In this document: piece by piece, positions 44,847-55,660 of the stretch
Position numbering within the stretch: the stretch's first letter is position 1
How the letters are laid out: each line of letters starts with the position of its first letter
NCBI GenBank assembly: GCA_002007465.1
Contig: LNAC01000032.1
Location: 5,982,889 to 6,046,888 of the forward strand
DNA length: 64,000 bases
Reading direction: 5' to 3'
Source of the DNA: Ailurus styani
Taxonomy: Eukaryota > Chordata > Mammalia > Carnivora > Ailuridae
The notes under the pieces: generated by a model
Told to the model about the DNA's origin: nothing
What the model saw: only the letters and a program-made list of their open reading frames with translations
Databases searched by the model: none
Translations under genes and position numbers: made by a program

Positions 44847-45045
44847 CCTTTTTTTAAAGATTTTATTTATTTATTTGACAGAGAGAGATCACAAGTAGGC
44901 AGAGAGGCAGGCAGAGAGAGAGGAGGAAGCAGGCTCCCTGCTGAGCAGAGAGCCCGATGCAATGTGGGACTCGATCCCAGGACCCTGAGATCATGACCTA
45001 AGCCAAAGGCAGAGGCTTAACCCACTGAGCCACCCAGGTGCCCCT
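44847..45045 (-). mobile_element. CAN-SINE, antisense
   Basis: Complete copy with a small local duplication (GATGCAATGTGGG). Flanks AAGAATAAATTAT and GAGAATAAATAAT are an imperfect TSD. Confidence 0.95.
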
Positions 45046-45115
45046 GAGAATAAATAATTCTTATGATGGCATTTCACATGGGGAAAGGAAGTATTAAAGG
45101 AACTGGATAATCATT

Positions 45116-45298
45116 ATTATTATTTTAAAGATTTATTTATTTATTTAAGAGAGAGCAAGCTCACAGAAGGTGAGTGACCAGGAGAAGCAAACTCCCTGCT
45201 GAGCAGAAAGCCCAACACTGGGGCTCCTTCCCAGGACCCTGAGACCATGACCTAAGCCAAAGACAAACGTTTACCTGACTGAGTCACCCAGGCACCCC
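45116..45298 (-). mobile_element. Older CAN-SINE, antisense
   Basis: Diverged copy ending GAGTCACCCAGGCACCCC. Flanks GAACTGGATAATCATT (45100-45115) and GAACTGGATAATTATT (45301-45316) are a 16-nt TSD with one change. Confidence 0.94.
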
Positions 45299-46108
45299 AA
45301 GAACTGGATAATTATTAAGCAAAGAAAATTGAGCACACATAAAAATCGTAGTTTCTGGAACTATGCTAGATGACCACTGAGTATTATTACCTTTTTAATA
45401 TTTCTTCCCTGTCCCTGTCCCAAACAGAATACACCAAGGTAAATGTATTGGATCAGTTCACTAAGCCTAGATAATTTTTAAGCAGAGAGAATTGAGAAAG
45501 ATACATTAAAAACATATATAGACTCCCATTTCCAACCACGATGGGTAATTGGATACAGACTTAACCAATTTCAAAAAGATTAGAATACTTTACAGATGTG
45601 TTTATAGACATTATACAGTAACCAGCACAGGTCTGTGACTTTTGAGAAAAATTAAATAAATAATATGAGCCCCACAGTTGTCTTAACTATTTGGACGAAA
45701 CTCTGAATATAAGCAGAGGGAGAGAAAATCCAAACAGAACTTGCTTGAATCTGTTGAGTTGAGAATGAGATAAGAGTTAGGGATGCAGAGTGGTTTGGAA
45801 TTTCCAGAACATTATTCTGGGAATTAAAAACAAGCATGCAGAAAAATTGTCCAGAAATATGTATTGTGATTCCTTTGAATTTTCACTGTGTAGGCCACAC
45901 ATACATAGAAATTTCAAGAAGTCAGGAAAATAGTGACCAGAAAATTGTAAATTGAACAAGTCACAGAGGTCACATAGGGAAATAAAATATTCTACGGTTG
46001 CCAAGGAAAGCCCAATAACCATTAAAGAAAATAACAAAATCAAGATACTTAATGAGATAACATTCACAACATGCAATATTTAGTAAAAAATTGCTTGCTG
46101 TGCCAAGA
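45299..46108. other. Unique DNA, no gene seen
   Basis: No confident repeat; minus-strand frames of 61 and 99 codons are AT-rich chance frames. Confidence 0.5.
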
Positions 46109-46414
46109 AGCAGTCTTAGTTCAGATGGCTATAACAAACTACCACAGAATGGGTGCCTTATGAATAACAAATTGTTGCTCACAATATTGCAGGCAGGCCG
46201 GACGCATGATGAGAGCCCTCCTCCAGGTTCACATGGTAGAAGGAGAACTAGCCATCTCTCCAGCCTCTTCTTATAAGGGCATTAATCCCATTCATGAGGA
46301 TTCTACCCTCATGACCTAACTACTTCCCGAAGGCCCCAATCTGCAAATACCACTACAGGGGTATTAGATTTCAACACATGAATTTTAGAGCTTCATAAAT
46401 ATTCAGTTCATAAT
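46109..46414 (-). mobile_element. MLT1-type LTR, antisense, decayed
   Basis: CAGTCTTAGTTCAGATGGCT, ATAACAAACTACCACAGAAT GGGTGCCTTATG, CTCTTCTTATAAGGGCATTA, CCCTCATGACCTAACTACTT and TTCAACACATGAATTTTAGA are antisense MaLR LTR blocks in order. The middle is shortened. Confidence 0.78.
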
Positions 46415-46429
46415 AAGAAGAAAAAAATG

Positions 46430-46905
46430 CAATCAATAAACAGAAGAAAACTTAGGCAATATTTGGGTTACAGATGACTGAACTATCAGTCAGACACACT
46501 AGCAGGCCTGCATTAAAGGAAATGATAAACAAATGTCTTCAGGCAGAAGATAAATGATAGAAGATAGAAGGTCGGACCTACATAAAGGAATGAGGGGTGC
46601 CAGGAATGGTCATTGTCTGGGGAAATGTAAAAGTAGAAAATCTTTCTCATTGTTCATGTGTTTAAGAGAAAATTGGATGCTTAAAGTAAGTTAATAATAT
46701 TGTATTACAAGATTTATAATGTATATAAAAATAAAAATAAATGACAAAAAATAGAACACAACATGGGAAGGAAAAGTGGAAGTATACTGTTTTTAAATTC
46801 TTACCATAAGTGAAACAGTATGCTACTACCTGAAGGCACACTATGATAAGTAAAAAGTGCATATGGTAAATATTAGAACAACCACTTAAAATATAAGAAA
46901 GAGTA
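46430..46905 (+). mobile_element. Ancient LINE-1 (L1M), left part
   Basis: CTGCATTAAAGGAAATGATA AACAAATGTCTTCAGGCAGAAG and CATAAAGGAATGAGGGGTGCC AGGAATGGT are L1M-type blocks. The copy is interrupted by the L1 at 46906 and resumes at 47845. Confidence 0.62.
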
Positions 46906-47831
46906 CTCCGAAGACATGAACAGACATTTCTCCAAAGAGGACATACATATGGCCAACAAACCCATGAAGAGATGCTCAACATCACTCACCATCAAGGAAA
47001 TACAAATCAAAACCACAATGAGATACCACCTCACACTAAAATCAACAACACAGGAAACAACAGATGTTGGTGAAGATGCAGAGAAGGGGGAACCCTCTTG
47101 TACCATTGGTGGGAATGCAAACTGGTGCAGCCACCCAGGAAAACAGTATGGAGGTCCCTCAAAAAGTCAAAAATAGAGCTACCTTATGATCCAATAATTG
47201 CACTATTAGGTATTTACCCGAAGAATAAAAAAAAAAAACACATGAATTTGAAAGGATATATGTATCTCTATTGCAGCATTACTTACAATAGGAAAATTAT
47301 GAAATCAGCCCGTGTCCATCCACTGATGAATGACTAGGGAAGATATAATATTATGTACATACCACATTATATATGTGTGTGTGTGTATACACACACACAG
47401 ACACACACACACATACATACAATGGATTTTATTAGGTCTTTAGAAAAGAATGAATTCTTGCCATTTGCAAGATGGATGAAACTAGAGTATAGTGCTAAGT
47501 GAAATAAGCCAGTCAGAGAAAGAGAAATAACATATGATTTTACTCATTGGTGGAATTTAAGAAACAAAACAGATGAAATAGGGAGGGGAAAGGCAAATCA
47601 GAAAACAGACTCAACTATAGAGAAAAACTGTTGGTCACCAGAGGGGAGGTAGGTGAGGGGAATGGGTGAGACAGGTGAAGGGGGTTAAGAGCACGCTTAC
47701 CGTCGTGATGAGCACTGAGTAATGTATGGAGTCGTTGAATCACTATATTGTACACCTGAAACTAATATAACACTGTATGTTAACTATACTGGAATTAAAA
47801 TTAAAAAACTGAATAAAATTTTAAAATGTAC
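46906..47831 (+). mobile_element. LINE-1 (older carnivore type) nested in L1M, 13-nt TSD
   Basis: About 925 bp of ORF2 end and 3' UTR. TSD ATAAGAAAGAGTA is perfect at 46893-46905 and 47832-47844. The plus strand encodes, with breaks, the ORF2 C-terminal stretch ([20 protein letters not shown], then [18 protein letters not shown]). It ends in CACTATATTGTACACCTGAA ACTAATATAACACTGTATG and an A-rich tail. Frameshifts and stops make it inactive. Confidence 0.92.
47372..47420. repeat. (TG)n-TATAC-(AC)n palindromic microsatellite inside L1
   Basis: Lies where L1 carries GTGTATATATACACAATGG, so it is an expansion of an L1-internal seed. 47376-47399 is a 24-bp perfect palindrome. Confidence 0.9.
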
Positions 47832-47844
47832 ATAAGAAAGAGTA

Positions 47845-49470
47845 TAATTGATAAGTAACTAGTGAATACAAAATGGAATAGAAAAATAGTCTAAAACAAG
47901 AAAAGAAAGGAACAAGAAAGAAAGGAACAAAATGAAAAATAGGTAGTGATACCGAGATGGGAGACTTAAATACAACCATACTGATTATAATGGGAAATAT
48001 AAATGCTCTAAATCAGTTAAAATGCAGAGACTGCCCTATTGAATGAAAAACAAGACCTAATTACATGATTTCTACAAGATTTCCACTTTAAAGATAAAGA
48101 TATTGATCAGGAAAAAGTAAAAGGATAGAAAATATGTACTGTGCAAGTACCATGATAAGAAAGCTAGAATGGCTGTATAGTAATATAAGACAAAGTATCC
48201 TTCAGAAAAAGGAATATTACCAGTGATGAAAAAGGACAACTGGCAGTGACAAAAGATCAAATCCTCAAGTATATATAACTATCCTATACATGTATGCAAA
48301 CAACAATGGAGCTTCAAGGTGCATGAAGAAAAACTGACACACTGGAAGGGAAATAGAAAAACTCAGAAATGCAGTTAGTATTTCAACATTCCTTCTCCAA
48401 TATGGATAGAAAAAAATATATAGAAAATCAGGAATTATATGAAGGACTTGGTTAACTTCGTCAACCAATATGACTTAATCAATTTATTCAGAAAATTCCA
48501 TTCAACGATAGCAGAATACAAATACTTTACAAGTGCATGTGGAAAAACTCAAGTAAAGCAAGATTTTCCATAGATGTTGTCTAAGTAATTTGGAATATTA
48601 TATTTAAATTCAATAATTTTGAAAAGAAATAAAATTAGAGTACTTAAACTTACAGATTTAGGTACTTAATATAAACCTACAGTAACAGTGTGATGTTGTC
48701 ATAAAGATAGATATGTAGATCAGCAAAGTAGAACTGATTTTCCAGAAACAGACCCTCATAACGTATGGTTAGATTTTTGACAAAGGCATCCCAACAAAGT
48801 ATAGTAGAACAACTGGATGTTCCTTTGGAAGAGAATAAACCTCAACCTTTTAACATCATGCACAAAAATTCAGTTGAAATGTATCATAGACTTAAACGTA
48901 GCAAGAAAATTGTAAAATTTCTAGAAGAAAATATATTAAAAAACTATGACTTTTGAAGAAGCAAAATTTTCTTAAGAAAATTTTCTTAAGAGTACCCAAA
49001 AAGCAAAACCCATAAAACAAAATAATTTGTATATTGTATTTAATAAAAATTAATATTCTTTTACTCTTTGGAAAAAGACCATTAAAAAATTAAATGCAAA
49101 TGAAAGATTGTAAGAATATATTTGGCATCCATATATCTCACACAGGCCGAAAGAATGCTTAAAACTATCTAATAAGAAACCAAACAACCCAGTAAAAATG
49201 AGCAAAATGTGTATGCACACACTTCACAAAAAAAGATACACAAAAATGTACTCAACTACCTAAGCCATCAGAGAAATGATCATTAAAATCCAAGTGAGAT
49301 ACTTTGGAAAGATCTATCCACACAAAAACTTGTACCCAGAAGCTCATAGAAGGCTTACTCCTAATAGCCAAAAATAGGGCCCAGAATGGGGGCAGGCAGT
49401 TAACATAGCCAAAGGTCTACCAAGGGATGAATAGAAAACAAATTGATGTATATTTATATAATGCATACTA
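47845..49470 (+). mobile_element. Ancient LINE-1 (L1M), right part
   Basis: Continues the copy at 46430-46905: GAGACTGCCCTATTGAATGA AAAACAAGACCTAATTACATG, GCTAGAATGGCTGTATAGTA, ACAATGGAGCTTCAAGGTGC ATGAAG, GTGTGATGTTGTCATAAAGA and CAACCCAGTAAAAATGAGCA AAATG are ORF2 blocks in order, with internal deletions. A 63-codon frame at 48765-48956 is an ORF2 remnant. Confidence 0.72.
48963..48990. repeat. 14-bp tandem duplication forming a 22-bp palindrome
   Basis: AAAATTTTCTTAAG occurs twice without spacer. 48963-48984 equals its own reverse complement. Confidence 0.95.
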
Positions 49471-49688
49471 CACAGCTGGGGACTTGACTTAGTTGGAACA
49501 TCTGCAAGCTAACCTAGACATAGTTTTCTAATGACAAAAGCAGATGTTTGAGAAAGAAACAGAAATATGCAAATCTTTTTGAAGCCTAGGTTTGGAACCA
49601 ACATACTGATATTTCTTTTCTTTTCTTTTTTTTAATATTATTTTTAAATTTTTTTTCTTTATAGGAACAATCTTTTTTTTTTTTTTTA

Positions 49689-49756
49689 ATGTTCAGTTAG
49701 CCAGCATATAGCACATGGTAAGTTTTTGTTGTACTATGTGCTGGCTAACTGAACAT
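49689..49756. repeat. Inverted duplication of an L1 3' terminus (hairpin)
   Basis: ATGTTCAGTTAGCCAGCA (49689-49706) and its exact reverse complement TGCTGGCTAACTGAACAT (49739-49756) flank a 32-nt loop that also pairs in part (ATAGCACA with TGTACTAT). Both arms are the carnivore L1 end 'GTACTATATGTTGGCTAACTGAACAT', in opposite orientations; a long T run (49673-49687) precedes the left arm. Confidence 0.9.
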
Positions 49757-49909
49757 GTTATTATTTCTATCTTATCACATTGAACAAAGCAAGTCACATG
49801 GCCAAGTTGAGGTTCAAGCAAGTATGGAAACAGACACTTTAAGGAAACACAAAGTAACCTGGCAAAGAATTTGAATCAGAGAGCTGCAAACCATTGAGGT
49901 CATTAATAT

Positions 49910-51480
49910 ATACCAATACATCTAATATTTTTTCTGTGTTACTTTTGTTTACAAATTAGTTTCTTTATTTCTTTTTTTATCTAACTACCTTCCAGTGTTG
50001 ACTTCTGCTGTGACTTCAATTATTTTTTTTATTATATTCACTAGATTGTTTTTACTGGTGATCTAGGGTGCTCTTGATTTTGTATGTCAATAGAAAATTT
50101 TAGTAATTTGAAGTTTCTATTTCTCTTGCATTTTTTATATAAACAATATTTTCTGTTAATAAAAAAGAATTTTGTCTCATTCTTTTTCCAATTTCTGCAT
50201 ATAAATCAACACTTCTTGTACTACTGCTTTGTTTATAATTTTAACTACAATGACAAATAAAAGTAATACTCATATGGTATGTCCTTTTAACTTGTTAGAA
50301 AGAATACATAAAAATGTTAATATTGTTAAAAATCTTTAAAAAAAATGTTAATATTGTTGTATTCAATAAATATCAAATCCCATTTACCAAAATATTTTAT
50401 CAGTTTTGTATATACTGGTTTTGTTTCCAATTACATATCTGTATATTCATTATTTTTCCCTTAATAATATTTAGTGAAGGTCTCTGTGTTATAAGTGTAT
50501 TAGTCTTTATACATTTGAAAATATCTTCATTTTGCTTCCAGGCCTAAAAATACTGAAGCTGGACACAAAATTATCCTTTGACAGTTTCACTCCTACCCTG
50601 CCTTTGAATTTTAAAATATTGTATCATTTTTTGCTGGTCTCTATTATTATCAATGAGAAGTTGATTTCCATCTGTCATATATATTTTACTGAAAGGCATT
50701 CTTATTTTTTATAGATTGCATAATAGTTTCCTTATCTTTTATGATTTTCTGTTTCAGTACACTGTTCTGAGAGAAAGTTCATATCTATTTTATTAATTAA
50801 ACCAACTTCTAAGACACATTTTCAACCTAAAAAGTCATGACTATCTTCAAACCTAGAAAATTATCTCAAGTATTATTTGTACATCCTCTTCTTTTGGCAA
50901 TGTTTTGAATGGATTTTGAAATCTCTCAATCTATCCATGTCTCTTAATTATTCTTTTTTTTTTCGGGCGCCTGGGTGGCTCAGTGGGTTAAAGCCTCTGC
51001 CTTCAGTTCAGGTCATGATCTCAGGGTCCTGGGATCGAGGCCCGCATCGGGCTCCCTGCTCAGTGGGGAGCCTGCTTCCTCCTCTCTCTCTCTGCCTACT
51101 TGTGATCTGCTCTCTCTCTCTCTCAATCTGTCAAATAAATAAATAAATAAAATCTTAAAAAAAAGTTATTCTTTTTTTTCTTCCTCTGTTCTGTATTCTG
51201 TGGGAATTGCTCCATTGTATATTCTTGGTTCATTAATCTGCCATCTAACTGCATTTATTATAGAGTGTATTCACTTACTGCACTCCCCATTTAATGTATC
51301 CAAGATTTGGTTTTATATCCAAGATTTCTAATTGATCAACTTAATAGACACCTAACCTTTCCTCATTCGTGTCGGATTTTGTTTCATAATCCTTTTTTTA
51401 AAGGAAATTTTACTTTCATTTATCTTTCTAAGCATTCTCAAAACGCTTAATATGTTCAAGATACTTTGTTCTAGATGCAT
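49910..51480 (-). mobile_element. Ancient LINE-1 (L1M), antisense, interrupted
   Basis: T-rich plus strand with ATTGTTTTTACTGGTGATCTAGGG, ATTCTTCATTTTGCTTCCAGG-like, TTTGACAGTTTCACTCC, CTGGTCTCTATTATTATCAATGAGAAG and ATTCTTGGTTCATTAATCTG, the antisense order of an old L1. A SINE (50965-51165) and a younger L1 (51500-51899) lie in or beside it. Confidence 0.62.
50965..51165 (+). mobile_element. Young CAN-SINE in antisense L1
   Basis: Complete GGTTAAAGCCTCTGC-type copy. TSD TTATTCTTTTTTTT occurs at 50948-50961 and again from 51166. Confidence 0.96.
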
Positions 51481-51499
51481 TAAAAAATCATGTTATAAA

Positions 51500-51899
51500 C
51501 ATCAGAAAGGATGAATACCCAACTTTTGTATCAACATGGATGGGACTGGAGGAGATCGTGCTGAGTGAAATAAGTCAAGCAGAGAAAGTCAATTATCATA
51601 TGGTTTCACTTGTGGAACATAAGGAATAACATGGAGGACATTAGGAGAAGGAAAAGAAAAGTGAATTGGGGTAAATCAGAGGGGGAGATGAAAAACTAGA
51701 CTGTGGGCTCTGAGAAGCAAACTGAGGGTTATGGAGGGGAGGTGGGAGGGGCGATGGAGGAGCCTGGTGGTGGGTATAAAGGAGAGCATGTATTGAATGG
51801 AGCATTGGGCGTGGTGCATAAACAATGAATCTTGGCTCACTGAAAAAAAATAAAATAAAATTAAGATGTTAAAAAATATATATACCTAAACCCACACAC
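51500..51899 (+). mobile_element. LINE-1 3' end with 18-nt TSD
   Basis: CATGGATGGGACTGGAGGAG, GAGTGAAATAAGTCAAGCAG, GCAAACTGAGGGTTATGGAG and GCATTGGGCGTGGTGCATAA are carnivore L1 3' UTR blocks. TSD AAAAAATCATGTTATAAA is perfect at 51482-51499 and 51900-51917. About 35 nt of non-L1 sequence lie between the A-rich tail and the right TSD. Confidence 0.95.
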
Positions 51900-51917
51900 A
51901 AAAAATCATGTTATAAA

Positions 51918-52787
51918 TAATTATTCAGATTGTTGATTTGATTGACTGTTTTAAGAAGTGGGATTGTGTTTTCATGGAAATTTGTATTGCTCATTTTGAG
52001 CAAAATATTTTTTTTCCTCTCTTAGTGATCAGCTTTAACTGACCAAATGTTCTGCAATTACCTCTTTTCAGTTGCTAGCTTCCCGAATCAGAATCAGCTC
52101 TATTAATCATACCTGGGTGTTACCATCCCATGGGCATATGGCAGACCCAATTATAGAACCAGTCACAGATTGACTCATTTCCTGGTCTCCTGGTATCTCT
52201 CTAGGATCAGTTTTTGATAAAGGTAGAACTCTTACTGATGGTCAAATCTATTCTCACAGATTCTTCTTATGTATTGAGAGAACTGCACCCTAGCCTTTGG
52301 ATTAAAACATTAAACATGGCCTTATTTTCCAAATTCACATGAAGAAAATTAATTCACTTTAACTCACAATAGCTAAACAGTGGCAGCTCATTATTTGCTT
52401 CTGAACACAGACATCTGCCGGCCTGTACCGTTAGATCTCACACATATTTCTGTTTCTATATAGTTTCTGGTTCACAGAGATGTTTTTATTTTATATTTGA
52501 GCCTTGCTGTAATGTTTTGTTTTATACTTTCAAAATAACATATCCAGTATTTCAATACCCTTGTGGAAGAAATGGCTACCAAAGTTTCAAATGAGTCCAC
52601 CATTTCAATCATAAAAGCAATAGTTTTATTTTCTTCATACCTGTGTGTTAATAACCGCACATTTCTGGATCCAACTCCAGGAACTTTGGGACTAGGTTCT
52701 ACAAACAGCAAGGCATGGGTAGAAAAGGACACTTAATTTTGAAAATGCTACAATTTATGGAGAGTTTCAATGTAAAATTTTTAAGAG
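51918..52787. other. Unique DNA or unrecognised old repeat
   Basis: No gene; an 86-codon minus-strand frame (52472-52732) matches nothing known. The first part may continue the antisense L1M. Confidence 0.45.
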
Positions 52788-53695
52788 TAGTGTACATTCA
52801 TAAAAGTGCATAACAAGTAAGAATATAACTCAATACATTTTCAGAAAATTAATGCAAAACTAGCACACAAATCAAGATACAGACATATCCTACAAATATA
52901 ACCTTTTACATATCTTAGGCTAATCGTTACATCACCCAAAGTAGCTACTATTTTGACTTTTACCATTATGAATTGATTTTGCCTGTTTTTGAATTTAATA
53001 AAAATGTAATTGAATAGTATGAATTTTTTAAATTTGGCTTCATTCATTCAACATTATGTTGTAAAGTGCATCCATTTATTTATACAGAGTCATGGCTTAT
53101 TCACTCTCATACAGGATAAATTGCACCATATAACTACATATAACTACAATGTATTTATCCATTCCATTTTTTTTAAAGTTTTTGTCTATTTATTTGTCAG
53201 AGAGAGAGAGAACAAGCTGGCAGAGTGGCAAGCAGAGGCAGAGAGAGAAGCAGGCTCCCCACTGAGCAAGGAGCCTAATGCGGGACTGGATCCCAGGACC
53301 CTGGGATCATGACCTGAGCCAAAGGCATCTGCTCAACCAACCGAACCACCCAGGCATCCCTCCATTCCATTTAGATTTTAGATTTAGAAATTTAGATTTT
53401 CCCAGTTTTTTGCTACCATGAATAATGCCACCAGGAACAATCTTATACATACCTTTGTATTAATGTGGATGTTTTTAAGTTTCATTATACCTAGAAATAT
53501 AACTTTGATCATTAAGTATGCAAATATTCAGGTTCAATAAGCAGTGTGAGAAAGTTATCCAAAATTGTTGCAGCAAACAGCACCTCAGACATCAGTGAGT
53601 TCCAGTTATGCCACATCCTCACCACCATTTCATTCTGTCTAAACTTTTTTCACGTTAGCTCTTCAGGTGAATGTGATGGTATCACAGTGTGCATG
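52788..53695 (-). mobile_element. Ancient LINE-1 3' end, antisense (first of two in tandem)
   Basis: ATCAAGATACAGACATATCC, TTTTGCCTGTTTTTGAATTT, GCTTCATTCATTCAACATTA, TTTTGCTACCATGAATAATG and CACATCCTCACCACCATTTC follow the antisense L1 3' order. Split by the SINE at 53170. Its 5' truncation falls near 53690. Confidence 0.8.
53170..53360 (-). mobile_element. CAN-SINE, antisense, 12-nt TSD
   Basis: Older subfamily (CATCTGCTCAACCAACCGAACC). TSD TCCATTCCATTT at 53158-53169 and 53361-53372. Confidence 0.95.
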
Positions 53696-53714
53696 TGTGC
53701 CTGTATGTGTTCAT

Positions 53715-55660
53715 TGAAGTAAAATTTACATATAATGAAATACAATGTTCTTAAGTATATAATTCTATGAATTTTGAGATATAGATATAGATATGTATAA
53801 ACACCCTAATAAAAACATAAAATATTTCCATTATCACAGAAATTTCCTCCCTATCTCCTTTCAAACCATCTATACCCTCTGAAGCAGCACTCCAAAAAAT
53901 ATTGTTTCATCATAGATTGTTTATTTATTCCAGAATGTCATATAAATGGAAACATGAAGTATATGCTTTTTTATATCTAGGTATCTTTTTGCTCAGCATA
54001 ATAATTTGAAGCTCATCTATAATATTGTGTATGCTGATACTTCATTCATTTTATTGCTCAACAGCGTTCTACTCATGAGTATGTTTTATACACTATCCAC
54101 TCACTGTTTATAGTCATTTGGGTTATTCCTAGATTGGGGATTATGAGCAAACTGCTGCCAATGTTTTTGTATAGTCATTTTGTGAATAGATGCTTTCATT
54201 ATTTCTTGAATAAATACCAGGCAGTAGAATTCTTGTATCATTAGATACATGTCTAACTTTGCAAGAAGCCACAAAACAGTTTTCCAAATAGCTGATGCTA
54301 CTTCACGCTCCTGTCATGAACGTTTAAGAGTTCTAGGTGCTCCAGATCCTTGCAGACACAGATTTCCCTCGCTTTCATAAGCCAAAATAGTATAATGGCA
54401 TAAAGAAGTAATTACCATCAACTTATATGGAAAACTTTTTTTTAGCATTCCCTGACCCAGAAAATGACCTCTTTTTGGTTTTTCTGATACCTTAGGATGC
54501 TAAAAGATGCACAGAATGAATCAAGATAAAGCCCAGACACTCACAAACAAGTTCAAAGCTGAGGCGGCTCGGGAGCTGAGATGCTGAAAGTGGTTCCCGG
54601 AGAAGAGGCTTGACGGGGCCAGTCCCTGTCCAGACGCGCAGCCTTTTAAGCGGCTTGCTCCAAAACAAACTCTGAGCCCTGTTTCTGCTTTTCACCTTTC
54701 TCATGGGAGCAATGATCCTCTTCGGATTTCTTTTGCTTCGGGAAAACAAGGTACTAAGGTAGGCCTTTCCTAAAAGCAAAGTGGCGTAATGCAAACTTCC
54801 AAAAAGCAAAGGACACCTGTATTTGGTCTTGTCACTCTTTTTCATTTTAGTCATTTTTGTAGGTATGAAAATACATGTCATCGTGGCATTAATTTGCATT
54901 TCCCTGGTGATTAATAATGTTCATCATCTTTCACATTTTTTTAGCCACTCATCATTTTCATTAAAGTGTCTGCTTAAGCTTTTCCCCCTTCTTAATGGAC
55001 TTGTTTATCTTTGTAAGATTGATTCGTGGAAGTTTTATGCACATTCTAGATACAAGGCATTTGTCAGAAATAGTTATTGGAAATATTTCTGCTTTTCAAG
55101 TTTTTTAGCAGTGTCTTTGATGAGAAGTTTTTGGTTTTTATTCTGAACTTAGTTCTAAATTCTACTATGTCCTTTTTTGTGGTTATGTCTTTTATGGATT
55201 AATTGTAAATTTCCTTGCTTACCCCCATGGTCACGAAGATATTATCCTATTTTCTTTTTTCTTTTAGAAGCATTACAGTTTCTACTCTTATGTGTAAGCA
55301 TAGGACACATCTTGATTTGATTTCATGTATAGTATGAGATAGTTTATGAGGTTAATATTTCTCCTCTTCACTTGTACAGTTACTTTAGCAGCATTTGTTG
55401 GAAAGACTTTCAAAACCCATTGAATCTCTAGGATATCTTTATTAAAAATCAAATGTCATTTAGATTTGGGTCTATTTCTAGCCACTATATTTCTATCCTT
55501 AGGCCAATACTATACTGGTTTGATTATCATATTATTATGGCAAACATTGAATATTGAGAGTACGAATTCTCCAAATTTGTTCTATTTCAAGATTGCTTTC
55601 CCTCCTTTAGTGCCTTTACATTTCCGTTTCATTAGAATTAACTACCACTGTCTGCAATGA
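53715..55660 (-). mobile_element. Ancient LINE-1, antisense (second of two in tandem)
   Basis: Starts again at the L1 3' end (TTGAAGTAAAATTTACATATAATG), then TCATATAAATGGAAACATGA, GCTCAGCATAATAATTTGAA, GGGTTATTCCTAGATTGGGG, CATTAATTTGCATTTCCCTG, GGTCACGAAGATATTATCC and TTTGTTGGAAAGACTTTCAA. About 1.5 kb of ORF2 and 3' UTR once the insert at 54359-54819 is removed. Plus-strand frames here are antisense shadows. Confidence 0.85.
54359..54819. mobile_element. 461-bp element with terminal inverted repeats, inserted in L1
   Basis: Interrupts the antisense L1 cleanly: left flank ..TCCTTGCAGACA, right flank TATTTGGTC.. rejoin the L1 order. Ends are CAGATTTCCCTCGCTTTC and, in reverse complement of the right end, CAGGTGTCCTTTGCTTTTTG: imperfect inverted repeats starting CAG. 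It is richer in G+C and CpG than its host. CAG termini, a TA at the right junction and non-coding content suggest a non-autonomous Tigger/pogo-like DNA transposon, but I cannot name the family. A 135-codon minus-strand frame (54492-54899) crosses its edge into L1 and is not a gene. Confidence 0.55.

Noticed and set aside
54492..54899. 135-codon minus-strand frame in the GC-richer insert
   Set aside because: It crosses the edge of the TIR element into antisense L1 and shows no transposase motif.
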